Assembly: GCF_042477335.2 (NCBI RefSeq)
Contig: NC_091246.1
Coordinates: 14,505,001 to 14,569,000, forward strand
DNA: 64,000 bases
DNA from: Ovis canadensis
Lineage: Eukaryota; Chordata; Mammalia; Artiodactyla; Bovidae
Reading direction: 5' to 3'
Below are positions 24,351 to 35,862 of this stretch, in pieces. Position 1 is the first letter of the stretch. Every line of letters starts with the position of its first letter. Both the position numbers and the translations under genes were made by a program. The notes beneath the pieces are model-generated. The model searched no databases. It was not told the origin of the DNA and was given only the letters and a program-made list of their open reading frames with translations.

Positions 24351-24474
24351 ATTATTGTCATGGACAATTTTATATACTAAATTTGGTGTTTTCAAAGTCT
24401 TAGTCTCTGAAACGTCTCTGCCACAAAGGATCATTCCACTCAGCCTCCTAAAATAACACTTAGTTCTTCTCTTC

Positions 24475-24840
24475 ACCACAAGTAACCCAGGCTTTTGGAT
24501 TCTCAGACTAGAGAGGCTGACTGAAAAGAATCTACTGGAGCACAGGATAAGGTTTCCTGGTGAACAGATTAGTCTCCCCTTTTTCCTTTATCCCTCTTCC
24601 TAGGATGACTCCTGCAGTCTGGAGCTCAGTGCAGCCTGGGGTTGATACTGGAGGGGAAACCTACAGAGAAGGAAATGTGTAAGAAAGCCTTGGTGTGAGG
24701 AATGAGACAAGCAGTGTGAAGTCTGGGATGTGGGGGAATGGAGGGTGTTTCTGGCTCGGTGAGGCCCCCATCCCAGTGTTCTAGATTTTAGCTTGTCGTC
24801 TGCAGCCACTTGGACAAGCTCTCTGCTAGAGGCAGTTTGT
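24475..24840 (+). repeat. Diverged repeat, left copy of a pair
   Basis: Shares order and sequence with 31760-32145. The core 24628-24745 (cagtgcagcctggggttg, gtgtgaggaatgagac, gaagtctgggatgtggggg) aligns clearly. The family is unknown to me. The same-orientation pair about 7.3 kb apart would suit an old provirus with two LTRs, but no LTR ends are visible. Confidence 0.4.
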
Positions 24841-25254
24841 GACAACCATTTTTATCAAGATCCCCACTGTGAGTAGAGAGGCGAGGCCACGGAAGCTGAC
24901 ATTCTACTGTTTTGGGAGCCTATGGGAGATGATGCGGCCTCAGAGTCCTGGGCCTCCCGCCATTCCTCTGAGCAAGGTCAGCTCAGCCTCTACCTTCAGC
25001 CTCTCAGTGAGCCTCAGAAAACCTGCAACCAGGCCCTCCCTCAGCCCGTGTACCTCTGGTTTCTACCTTCTCACTGGATTCCAGAGAGGCCCAAGTTCCA
25101 GACCATCTACAGACTCCACGGCTTCTACCTTCTTTGGGGCCTCACCAGAGGCAATAGTTACCTCTCTTTTTCTTTTTTGACTGAGTACCCTATGGGGCCC
25201 CCATCTTCCCTCGTGGAACTCTTAACTGTCTCATTTCCTCTCATTGTCTTCTGT

Positions 25255-25385
25255 TTTCTTTTTTTTTCCTCTTTTGCTGCACTGTGTGGTTTGTGTCTCT
25301 TAGTTCCCCAACCACAGACTGAATCCCAGCCCTTAGCAGTGAAAGTGTGGCACCCTAACCACTCAACCTGCAGGGAATTCCCTGT
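25255..25385 (-). mobile_element. CHR-2-type SINE (complement)
   Basis: T-rich tail, then tgctgcactgtgtggtttg, cttagttccccaaccacag and ccctaaccactcaacctgc to gcagggaattccctg, the complement of the tRNA-derived CHR-2 SINE shared by cetartiodactyls. Confidence 0.75.
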
Positions 25386-27240
25386 TTTCTCAAAGTACCC
25401 CCTTACCACGCCTTTTACCCTCCATCACTGACTTTTGTGAAAATTTGCTTGGAATAGCCGAATTTTCACAAAAGTTTTTGGGAGCATTGTTTTATTTAGG
25501 GCTGAAACCTTCCTTTTTATGTATGACATAACAGGGGGTTTTAAAATTCTGGTTGTTTGGCCTCTTACTTTTCATCCCCTGCCCACCTCCTGGCTGAGCC
25601 TTACCCACCAAGGAAGGAAATGAGTGGATTAATTCCAAGAAATTGATAGTAAAGGAAGCTGGGTGGCACCCGAAGCAAAGTGAGTACAAACCCAGCAGAC
25701 AGGGTAATTGCGTACTGTTGCCAAACCATGAGCAAACTGCAGCCTGGCATTGGACTCACACCAAGGAATGAGCAATTGGGGAAAAAAAAAAAAAGAAAAC
25801 AGTATTAAGGATAAAGACCTTCAAAGTATCATAGTTCATAGATAAGAAGTGTCAACAATTTAAACCTTAACTTGGCAGAGAGGAAAGCTCAAAGAAAAAG
25901 AGCAAAAGGCAATTTGCGGCTCTGGTGATCTTGTCTGGTGGGTCTCTGGGAGGCGACACTTCCTGCAGTTATCTGCTTTGGGATGATTCCTCCGATTCCT
26001 CTGAGGTTTTAGGACAGACTTTCAAGTACTTTGTGTCTGTTGACTTGGAATTACTTTTGTGTTAGTTGTTAACAGTACCTGGTAAAGTCCTCACTGAAGT
26101 TCAACCACAGTCTTCCTCTGATATCTGATCTAGTAACTTAAAAAAAAAATAAAGAAATTTGTGTTATTATTCAAGAGAATGACAGGAGGACAGAGAGTTA
26201 TCAGGATACTTTGGTAAATCAAAAGAAAACTCTTATATAGGCACAAAATAACTTGCTCATTTTATGGAAAGAAAACCCTACTATTACTCTTTTTGTGTAT
26301 ATTACAATTTGCAATAAAAGATTTATAAGCCTTTTTCTGTGAATAAATCTATTAACATGGAATATAACCTTGAATTTTCCTTTTTGTCATTTATAGAATC
26401 AAAGCATATTAAATGCTTTGTATATATATGTAGACATAAATATATAATACACATACAATTTCAGTTTTTAAGATATACTTTATCTCAGCAAATTAAAACA
26501 AGTGTATATATTACACTGAATTATCATTTAATAAATAATTCCTTAATAAACCATTGTCTTATAAACATTCTCACTTTCCATAATTATTATACTAAATATA
26601 GTTTTTATAATTTTATTGATTACCACATTTAGCCAAAGTAACCAATTTTTGTTTTGTTCAGACACAGGGAAAACTTAACTGCTGAACTAAATTTTTATGG
26701 GTATATATTTTAGATTACCTTTTACATTTTCAGAAGACAGAATGAACACATCAACCAAACACACTTACACACTCTATTAATCTATAGCCCTTATATAACA
26801 CATATTAATATGGATAAATTAAGACCATATGTATATGGGGTTTTTTTAGCTTCAAAACTGTTCAGCTATTCAAATATTATATATCAAGTAACTAAACATT
26901 TTCCAAAGTCTTAACTTTTTAATTATTTGGAAGTTACAATTTTAGTTAAAAAATTAAGTCCTCATGATTTGTAGTATTTTAAGAATTTTATAAAATCGAA
27001 ACCATTTATAAGACATCTATCCTATGATTTCACTTAAAAACAATTTTATATTTTATAATCTTAAAACGTTTCAACAGTGATTCTTTGCTTGCCCCATAAA
27101 ACCAATACACAAAATTTAGGAAGTTTAAGTCTTAAAGTTTTAATACTAGTTATATATACTACAATATTGTCTTAGCATTAATTTTATATGAAAAAACCCA
27201 GAGCAATATAGATATAGGATTCTCTTTAATCAATATGATT
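25386..27240. other. AT-rich intergenic block
   Basis: From about 26100 to 27240 the sequence is extremely AT-rich with T-rich runs, stop codons in all frames and no recognised element. A 97-codon plus-strand ORF at 26339 is only the low-complexity translation of this. The 25870-26130 part is more balanced and unassigned. Confidence 0.5.
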
Positions 27241-28210
27241 GAAAGTGAAAGTGAAGGTTGCTCAGTTGTGTCTGACTCTTTGTGACCCCATGGACTAAAC
27301 AGTCCACGGAATTCTCCAGGCTAGAATACTGGAGTGGGTTCAGTTCAGTTCAGTTCAGTTCAGTCGCTCTTTGTGACCCCATGAATCACAGCACGCCAGG
27401 CCTCCCTGTCCATCACCAACTCCCGGAGTTCACTCAGACTCACATCCATCGAGTTAGTGATGCCATCCAGCCATCTCATCCTCTGTCGTCCCCTTCTCCT
27501 CCTGCCCCCAAACCCTCTCAGCATCAGAGTCTTTTCCAATGAGTCAACTCTTCGCATGAGGTGGCCAAAGTACTGGAGTTTCAGCTTTAGCATCATTCCT
27601 TCCAAAGAACACCCAGGTCTGATCTCCTTCAGAATGGACTGGTTGGATCTCCTTGCAGTCCAAGGGACTCTCAAGAGTCTTCTCCAACACCACAGTTCAA
27701 AAGCATCAATTCTTCAGTGCTCAGCTTTCTTCACAGTCCGACTCTCACACCACCCTTATGGCACAAAGTGAAGAGGGACTAAAACGCCTCTTGATGAAAG
27801 TGAAAGAGAAGAGTGAAAAAGTTGGCTTAAAGCTCAACATTCAGAAAACGAAGATCATGGCATCTGGTCCCATCACTACATAGATGGGCAAATAGATGGG
27901 GAAACAGTGGAAACAGTGTCAGACTTTATTTTTGGGGGCTCCAAAATCACTGCAGATGGTGATTGCAGCCATGAAATTAAAACACGCTTACTCTTTGGAA
28001 GGAAAGTTATGACCAACCTAGATAGCATATTGAAAAGCAGAGACATTACTTTGCCAACAAAGGTCCGTCTAGTCAAGGCTACGGTTTTTCCAGTAGTCAT
28101 GTATGGATGTAGTCTTTCCCTTCTCCAGGGGATCTTCCCAACCAAGGGATTGAACCCAAGTCTCCCACATTGCAGGTAGATTCCTTATCAGCTGAGCCAC
28201 AAGGGAAGCC
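27241..28210 (-). mobile_element. Bov-tA SINE split by a BovB insertion
   Basis: 27241-27340 is the tail half of a complement Bov-tA, ending at ctagaatactggagtgggtt. 28111-28210 is its head half, resuming at cccttctccaggggatcttc and ending gagccacaagggaagccc. The intervening 27341-28110 is BovB. A few bases of the SINE at the junction are missing. Confidence 0.85.
27341..28110 (-). mobile_element. BovB insertion with 5' inversion (twin-primed)
   Basis: 27341-27750 is the BovB 3' end in minus orientation, up to the complement of tgtgagagtcggactgtg. 27750-28110 is the immediately upstream part of BovB in plus orientation, from ccacccttatggcac to catgtatggatgt. The two halves abut at adjacent positions of the element, the structure left by twin priming. 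Confidence 0.85.
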
Positions 28211-28330
28211 CAAGAATACTTGAGTGGGTAACCTATCTCTTCTCCAGTGGATCTTCCTGACCCAGGAATCGAACCAGGGTCTCCTGCATTGCAGGCAGAT
28301 TCTTTACCAACTGAGCTATCAGAGAAGCAC
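28211..28330 (-). mobile_element. Bov-tA SINE fragment
   Basis: agaatacttgagtgggtaac, cttctccagtggatcttcct and gcaggcagattctttaccaa to gagctatcagagaagc. A second minus-strand head fragment directly following the first. Confidence 0.85.
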
Positions 28331-29328
28331 AATCAATATGATTAACTCATTTCAATTTGTCCCAATTGATTCATCAGAAATATTACAGGATATTTTAAAA
28401 ATGTACTTTATAAACTTTGTATTCATGAGACAAAATTTAAATAGCCTTAAAATCTAAAAATAAGCTCTTATATTGAAGGTAAGATCATCCCTCATAACTA
28501 TAGGAATGAAGTCCATTCTTTACATACATTTGTCTATATTATATAATGCAAGACAATTTACTGACATTTTTCTTCTTAGATTATTTAGTATGCAAAATAG
28601 TGACAATGTTTCTTTTTTTTTCTGAGCAATTACTCTTTAAAATTGTCCCCAGTGAGGTGTAAAGAGGAGGATAGAACAATAACAACAAAAAAAAAGTGTG
28701 AGAGAGGGTAGTTTAAGACAAATATGAAATTATCACTAACAGGTTATCTTTCTGTAAGGAGGAGGAGAAAGTTTAGATGCAGGAAAACCTTTTTCATATA
28801 TATAGAGACACAAAAAAGAAAGTCGTCATAGCTGCTTTAAACAGTTACTCAAGTCCTTGACAGTATTATCAAGCCATACAATTGAAAACTAGTGCTTATT
28901 AATCCCTAAAGAATGAGAATAGAGAGGAAATCTCTACATTAATCACAGTGATCTCTCTTAGACCAGTTATACAATCTCATGAGAGATTCTTTTCCCTTTA
29001 TGCCTCAAGCATTTCTCAAATGAACATTCTTGTTCATGTCAAAGATCCCCAAGTGGTCACATAATTTTAATTTATTCTCAGTGAATTATGCCAGGAAGTA
29101 GCACAAGCTTGTTAGCAGACAAGCCCATGAGAGATTGCTTGACTGTTGATCAAAGGTAAAACATCACTTGTGCTGAGTCCTCAGCCCTAAGGTTAAGCAG
29201 CCTCTCCTTGCTGACTTGAATAATCAGCAGTCGCCTGGCTCTCAGGAAGTATGGACAGCTCTTTCCTAAAACCAAGTTCTCATACCCAGAAAAATCGGGA
29301 AATTTCTCATAGACAAATAGAAGAGAGT
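28331..29328. other. Intergenic AT-rich stretch
   Basis: No gene. Possibly part of the same old element as the AT-rich block at 26-27 kb, but nothing is identifiable. Confidence 0.4.
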
Positions 29329-29336
29329 AGATAAAC

Positions 29337-30850
29337 TTCCAGACGTCTTGGAATGCAAAGTCAAGTGAACCTTAGGGAAGCATCACTATGAACAAAGCTA
29401 GTGGAGGCGCTGAAATTCCAGTTGAGCTCTTTCAAATCCTTAAAGATGATGCTGTGGAAGTGCTGCACTCAATATGCCAGCAAATTTGGAAAACTCAGCA
29501 GTGGCCACAGGACTAGAAAAGGTTAGTTTTCATCCCAATCCCAAAGAAAGGCAAGGCCAAAGAATGTTCAAACTACAGCACAAATGCACTCATCTCACAC
29601 GCTAGCAAAGTAACGCTCAAAATTCTCCAAGCTAGGCTTCAACAGTATGTGAACCATTAACTTCCAGATGTTCAAGCTGGATTTGAACATCCAGCTCAGA
29701 GGAACCAGAGTTCAAATTGCCAACATCCGTTGGATCATTGAAAAAGCAATAGAGTTCCAGAAAAACATCTGCTTCTGCTTTATTGACTATGCCAAAGCCT
29801 TTGACTGTGTGGATCACAACAAATTGTGGAAAATACTTAACGAGATGGGAATACCAGACCATCTGATCTGCCTCCTGAGAAATCTGTATGCAGGTCAAGA
29901 AGCAATAGTTAGAACCAGACATGGGAACAACAGACTGGTTCCAAATTGGGAAAGGAGTATGTCAAGGCTGCATATTGTCACCCTGCTTATTTAACTTACA
30001 TGCAGAGTGCATCATGCGAAATACTGGGTTGGATGAAGCATAAGCTGGAATCAAGATTACTGGGAGAAGTATCAGTAACCTCAGATATGCAGATGACACC
30101 ACTCTTACGGCAGAAAGTGAAGAGGAACTGAAGAACCTCTTGATGAAAGTGAGAGAGGAGAGTGAAAAAGTTGACTTAAAACTCAACATTCAAAAAACTA
30201 AGATTATGGCATCTGGTCCCAACACTTCATGGTAAATAGATGAGGAAGCAATGGAGACAGTGAGAGACTATTTTCATTGGCTCCAAAATCACTGCAGATG
30301 GTGACTGCAGCCATGAAATTAAAAGATGCTTGCCCCCTTGGCAGAAAAGCTATGACTAACTCAGACAGCATATTAGAAAGCAGAGACATTACTTTGCCAA
30401 CAAAGGTCAAAGCTATGGTTTTTCCAGAAGTCATGTACGGATGTGAGAGTTGGCCTATAAAGAAAGCTGAGAGCCAAAGAATTGATGCTTTTGAACTGTG
30501 GTGTTCAAGAAGACACTTGAGAGTCTCTTGGACTGCAAGAAGATCCAACTAGTCAATTCTAAAAGAAATCAGTCTGGAATATTCATTGGAAGGACTGATG
30601 CTAAAGCTGAAACTCCAGTAGTTTGGTCACCTGATGCAAAGAGCTGACTCATTGGAAAAGACCCTAACGCTGGGAAAGATTGAAGGTGGGAGGGGAAGGG
30701 GACGACAGAGGATGAGATGGTTGGGTGGCATCACCGACTCCATGGACAGGAGTTTCAGCAAACTCTGGGAGTTGGTGATGGACAGGGAAACCTGATGTGT
30801 TACAGTCCATGGGGTCACAAAGAGTCGGACATGACCGCGTTACTGAATTG
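29337..30850 (+). mobile_element. BovB LINE, 5'-truncated
   Basis: BovB from the pre-RT region (cagacgtcttggaatgcaaa) to its 3' tail, flanked by the 8-bp direct repeat agataaac (29329-29336 and 30851-30858). The RT motif-A peptide IDYAKAFDCVDHNKLW is at about 29780-29830. A deletion near 30310-30420 and frameshifts kill the frame. Confidence 0.92.
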
Positions 30851-30858
30851 AGATAAAC

Positions 30859-31759
30859 ACTAGGCAGGACAGTGTTAAAAACCCAATTTCACCAGGAGAC
30901 ACTAGTTTGATGGGAAACCAAAAAATTCCAGGGGACATATAAACTGATATTGAAGGATCAAAGAGACAACCAGAATCTAAATTCAGTGGAAAGCCACACA
31001 AAGACAGACAAACCTTGAATGTCTTAAAACTCAAGAAGTCTCAGATGTGCACATTATTACTGTCATGGAGGCCAATCCTTTGTAGGGAGGGATCTGAGCA
31101 AATATTCAGAGACCCTCCAAATTTCCTAATCAGGATACCTGGAGCAACATGGTAGTCTGACAAAATCAGGGTTATTGGCTCATTGCAACGGAGGTCACAC
31201 ATTGGAGGAACCATGGGGTATGTCACCAAGAATGGGAAAAAGTTATATGATTTGGGGAAGGGTGGCATAAAGTGAAATTTATATGAAATAGTATTTTGAT
31301 ATGCTAAAGCAAAGCAGGGCTTTGTGTAAAGTAGCAACATCATGTCTGAATGGCAATGTGGACAGTAGGTCTCCTTTCCTTAGACACTACAAATTAAGAT
31401 AGATATATAATGTTATATCCCAAACACCCTTATCTGAATCTGGGTTGAAAATCAAGGCAGGTGCTCTGTGTCAGTGTGAATTAGATCCTTCAGGAAAGGA
31501 TACTTTGTTCTTACTGAAATGATTTCAGAAGCAAAGTTTCCAATGAACTATGATTTTAGAAAACAAGGTTTCTCACAAAGTAATAGTTCTGCTACTGTCA
31601 TTTGGACACTTTATAGGTGATGTGTTTCCTTGGGAGAAATAGAATTTTTTGCTAATTTTATAGCTGGCTTTGTCTGCGATCTATGTCTGTTTTCCCAGCT
31701 TGATGACTGGCATGGCAGATTTTCATTTTTTTCAGGTCAAACTAATTTTCACTTTTTCA
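30859..31759. other. Intergenic stretch
   Basis: No recognised gene or element. If the repeat pair at 24475 and 31760 is an LTR pair, this would be interior sequence. Confidence 0.4.
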
Positions 31760-32145
31760 GCATGTAACCCAGTCTCTTGTTATACTGGCTTGTGGAACTT
31801 GCCAGAAAGAAGCTGTGGTGGCATGAGACCTTTTCTGGAAGTGATTAATCTCTTTCCTGTTTCTCACTTCCTAGCATGCACTACATAATTGTAGGGCCCC
31901 AGTGCAGCCTGGGATTGCTCCTGAAGGAGGAACCAATAGAGAATGGAATGAGAAAGCAACTCTTGGGGTGAGGTACAAAGGAGTGTAATGAAGTCTCAGA
32001 TGTGAGGGAATGGGAAGGGGATGGGTAGCCTGCTTCAGGTACCCTTATTCTTGCCAGACCCTCTTGTTCTGACTCTGCTCCTGGCTGCAGCTCATAGTCT
32101 TTTGCAGTTTTGGTAACTTCTGGGTCAAGTTGTGTGCAGGGAGGG
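31760..32145 (+). repeat. Diverged repeat, right copy of a pair
   Basis: The core 31900-32025 (cagtgcagcctgggattg, ggggtgaggtac, gaagtctcagatgtgaggg) aligns with 24628-24745 at roughly 70% by eye. Upstream, cttcctagcatg parallels cttcctaggatg of the left copy. Confidence 0.4.
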
Positions 32146-34739
32146 TTGGGAAAACATCACTGTGGTGTCTGACCTGCTTAGGGGAATCCTGTGAAAAGAT
32201 GCTGCTCCCTGTGTGTCCCCTTCTGTTCCAATAGATCCTCTACTTGAGCTTTCTTAAACTCTGGCCTCCACCCTTTCACCAGTATTTTCAGATCAATTAC
32301 CACCCACCCTATGTCATTTCCCTTCTGCATAGTTATCAGACTTTCTTCCCAGGACCCTGCAGAGTCTCATCTTCCTGTTACTCCCAGTCTTGTATGTGAC
32401 TCTGCTCCTGCACAATCTGTTTTCTCCTCATTGTGCCCTGCTCTTCACAATTGGTCCCATTCCTTCATCATTCCTTTCACTGGCCTCCTCTCTGCCACCA
32501 GAGGCTCTGTCATCAGCTCCCACTCCCCTTTTTTCCCACTCCCATTATAGCCTTCTCCCCACTGTCCGGTAGTCCTCCTTGCCTCGATCTCTCCTAGTAT
32601 TTCATTTATCCTTATTCTGCCCCCTTACCAGCTTGATCATCTTTTCCACCAAGGTCCTCTCTGCCTCCACTCTGCCCTCCCAGATCCCAATATTAAATCT
32701 CAACCCTGCAGATAGATCCCTTTCTGCCTCCAGAGCTACAATCTTAAGGGACCATCTTTCACCCCCATCATTTTTCTTCTTTCCCTCAGACACTAGACCT
32801 TCTTCTCTAACCAGATCCCTCCTCTTGCAAGAGATCCTACTCTTTTTTCAGAATCTCAATCTCCCATCTTTCACAACATCCCATGAACTCCACAAATCCC
32901 ACTGATTCACTTGGCTTGTCACCCCACCATCATGTACAGTCTCTACCCATCATGGCCAGATTCTAATACTGACTCACTTTGGCTTGATTTAAATCCTACT
33001 GAAAACTGTCCCAGAGAGCTCATCTGAAAATCTTTGTCTGACTTCTATTGCAAAACACTTCTGCACTGACTGCTCAAAACTGTGTCCATTTCAACCATCT
33101 CCCGGGGGCAGCTGTTAAGGGCTTGCTTTTCCCTACCTTCTCACACTGATTTCCAGCAGGAGGAGCTTTTTCCTTTCAGCCATCGGGTCCTGTCTCTGAA
33201 GAGAGCCTGTGACCAGACATGTGGAAGCAAGCAGCCACTCTTTCCTTAGCTATGCTGTCCAGAAGCTCCTGGGGATATATCACAAAGAGTGTAGATTTCC
33301 AGATTTGTGGGGACAAAGAAGGGATCATTCTAAAACAATTGAGGGCATACTACCAACTCAATTCTTCTGCAATTTTTTTAGTATCACTTGCTGTTGAGCA
33401 CTACTCCACAGCCCTCCAACCCTTCTAGAGATGTGAAGGCCCACTAGAGTAACTGTATAGTCCATAGGAGTCTCCAAATTCTAAAATCTTGGGAATTTCT
33501 GCAGCAGAAATGTAGCTAGCTCTTCAGAGGTCTCCTCTGCACAGTGAGTCCCTGCTGGCGACCCTTCTATTCTTTGATAGCAGTCCCTCACCAGCCTCTT
33601 TCTCTGCTTATTCAATTGCTAATGCCCTCCTCCCCCAGTTCAAGTGCAGTTAACTGATCTCTTACTCTTCTCAGCCCCAAACCTTGCCCTCACATTAAAT
33701 CCTAGCCCCAGTCCTTGGGGGAAAGTTCTAGAGGGAAGGAGCTCACCAAAGAAGGATGGTATCTTCTCTAAGTTGAGTTTCCACTTTAGGAATATGACAA
33801 CTGAGATGAATTTAGATAGCTTTTCAAAGATTACAGTACAGAGAGATAGTCAAAGCCAAGGAATTCCCAAGCTCTCAGGCAGCCTAGGTCTCAGTAGAAG
33901 CCCTGTGTTCCTAAGTTTCAGGCCCCAAGGAAAAGCAAAAAAAATAAAGAATTTAGCTCCAAAGGATGAGAGGAACTTAAGGAGAACCAAAAATTAAATG
34001 CATCAAGGAGAGGAGGCAGGAACAGGGATCTTCCAAGCCAGGCACCCTCCCAGATTTAGCTGACACCCTAGTGAACAAAACCCCTGATTTTTGCTCCAGA
34101 TGTAATAGACTTCAACAAAAAGTCACTTGGAAAAAATGGATGAGTTTTTTCGGTGGCTTTGTCCTAGGACACGAGGCTAAGGGCAAGAAGGTCACGTGCG
34201 AAAAACTACAGCCATGCACTGTCCAAATCCAGTTGAAACCAGAGGGGTTTTTGGGTAAAAGTATTCTAGTCATTGTTCCAAACATTGGAGACACACGAAT
34301 AAGAAAAACAAGGCTCCCTCCCCTTGTGGGGCTTACAGTGTTGGTCCTTGAGTCAGCTTCTTTTCAATCTACTCAAAAAACGGTATCAAACCTCCTTTAT
34401 TTTTTCTCAAGCTCCTGCCCTTCCCACACCCTCCACAGACTGGCTGTTTGGCCCACTTCTGAAAGGAACCATAAAGCCTCCGGATGGGAACTTTTCATCC
34501 CCAAATCTTCAAAAACGGTTGCATCCCACCCTTCCTTCCTTTTTCCTTACTGCTCTGTAAAGCCGGGTCTTTCTGGGAGGCCTTCCTTGACCCTCCCAAG
34601 ACGGGATTAGCAACCTCACGTTCTCCATCACAACTCTCTTCGTAATCTTGGGCTACTATCTAGGTCCCCTAAGTACCAGGACCTTCTCTATCTTCCTCAC
34701 TACTGGCCTGGAGTACCGCAGGTAGCTAACGGTCAGTCA
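32146..34739. other. Intergenic stretch, pyrimidine-rich in part
   Basis: 32220-32900 is strongly CT-rich on +. The longest frame (34071-34610, 179 codons) has no recognisable domain and overlaps old-repeat-like sequence (cttgtggggcttacagtg; gggaggccttccttgaccc). I do not call it a gene. Confidence 0.45.
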
Positions 34740-34798
34740 ATAACCGTTTAGAAGAATTAACCGGCAAGCGTTGGGCGGAACCTCCGGGGTAAAGGCTC

Positions 34799-34816
34799 TT
34801 CCCGGGATGCTTTGCG
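34799..34816 (+). promoter_or_regulatory. ZNF143/THAP11-like site
   Basis: TTCCCGGGATGCTTTGCG resembles the long ZNF143 (STAF) motif, sharing CCC, ATGC and TTGCG with correct spacing. This motif is typical of CpG-island promoters. Match judged by eye. Confidence 0.35.
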
Positions 34817-34884
34817 CCCGCCCCCACATCCCTTGGGGGCGGGGCCACATCCAGGGCAGGGGTCAAGGCCTGGGGGCGGGGCCT

Positions 34885-35205
34885 GCATTGCAGCAGATCC
34901 AGCTTTTGTAGGCAGCGACTGCTTCTCAGGATCCTAGGTCTCAAAGCCAGAGCTCAGTATTCTGCTCACAAAAGAGATTGTGACAGGGCTTTCTGGCAGT
35001 CTGAGAGACTTTTCCACCTCCCCTCCTGCGGCGCTCCACCAAGTATCGCTTCACTTCAGTCTGTTGGGGCCTTGGTTCAGGCTGCGGCCTACCAAGGCTT
35101 TGAAGGGCCCCAGAGGCCCTGAGCACGGGACCCGCGCCCCCTGCCTGAACTTCAACATCTTCCTCGCCATCACTGTAATGCTGACTGCAGTCTAGTGAGC
35201 GCTAG
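34885..35205 (+). other. Candidate first exon of an unannotated transcript
   Basis: The sequence just downstream of the GC boxes ends at a consensus splice donor, AG|GTGAGT (GT at 35206). A 71-codon frame (34980-35195) lies inside it but shows no known domain, so the transcript could equally be non-coding. Immediately 3' another open frame (35199-35345) contains LVRWQREWKELRAFVERQGP, which looks helical and charged. A 109-codon frame follows (35360-35689). No single frame connects them, so this could be a decayed gene, a lncRNA or chance. Confidence 0.35.
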
Positions 35206-35825
35206 GTGAGTCCTTGGGTTCCTGGCCCAGATGTCAACCCGCCCACAGGCCTGGCACAGGACGCTACACTGACTTGGTGAGGTGGCAACGGGAGTGGAAG
35301 GAACTGCGAGCCTTTGTTGAGCGCCAGGGCCCAAGGCTGGTGTAAAAGCTCTGCTGTGGTTGCCACCTGTCCCAGCAGGACCAGTATCCACACCGTGTGG
35401 GGTGTCGGCAGCCCTCTGGGACTTGTTTTATGAGGAGCTGCCGGCAAGGCCCTGGTGCCCCCAGCCAGGCCAGGAGGAAGGCCTGGGGCAGCTTAACTGT
35501 GGAGAAGAGACGACACCTGAGGACCCTCTGCAGAGGGAGGCGGGCTTCATCCCTGAGGCCTCCAGCCGACGCTGTGGGCCGAGGGCACAGTTCCACGGGA
35601 ACTCTGGCATGATGGTGGTCGACACTAGAGATGTAAGGAAATACCATGGTTCATCTTTTTGGGGACAGGTTGTCTTCCTCTTGGCATAAATATTATATAG
35701 CGAATTTGCAAGATACAGAATAGTATTGGTGGATGGCAGGACCCCGCGGGCTCCTAAACTCAAAACACCTGATCCTAACATTTTGATGTATTTTTCCTAG
35801 TTTTGCTGTGCTTGTTTTCAGTGTT

Positions 35826-35830
35826 TAAAT

Positions 35831-35857
<27 letters not shown>
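35826..35857. repeat. (TA)n microsatellite
   Basis: About fourteen TA units, followed by tacacataaa. Likely length-variable. Confidence 0.9.

Positions 35858-35862
<5 letters not shown>

Larger units (their letters stand above)
34740..35205 (+). promoter_or_regulatory. Small CpG island with promoter-type motifs
   Basis: About eleven CpGs fall within 34740-34885, far above the surrounding density, and CpGs continue to about 35200. The segment carries two perfect GC boxes on + (34835-34846 and 34872-34883), one GC-box-like site on the other strand (about 34814-34825) and a ZNF143-like site (34799-34816). No TATA box is present, as usual for CpG-island promoters. There is no repeat signature. 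Direction is uncertain, but the splice donor at 35206 favours + transcription. Confidence 0.55.

Noticed and set aside
24922..25431. 169-codon ORF
   Set aside because: Its last third translates the CHR-2 SINE and poly-T tract, and no domain is visible.
26339..26632. 97-codon ORF
   Set aside because: Low-complexity translation (I, Y, N, H) of the AT-rich block.
32220..32900. Pyrimidine-rich run with several frames
   Set aside because: Biased composition only; no splice or coding pattern.
34071..34610. 179-codon ORF just upstream of the CpG island
   Set aside because: No domain or family, atypical composition, and overlap with old-repeat-like words; more likely chance.
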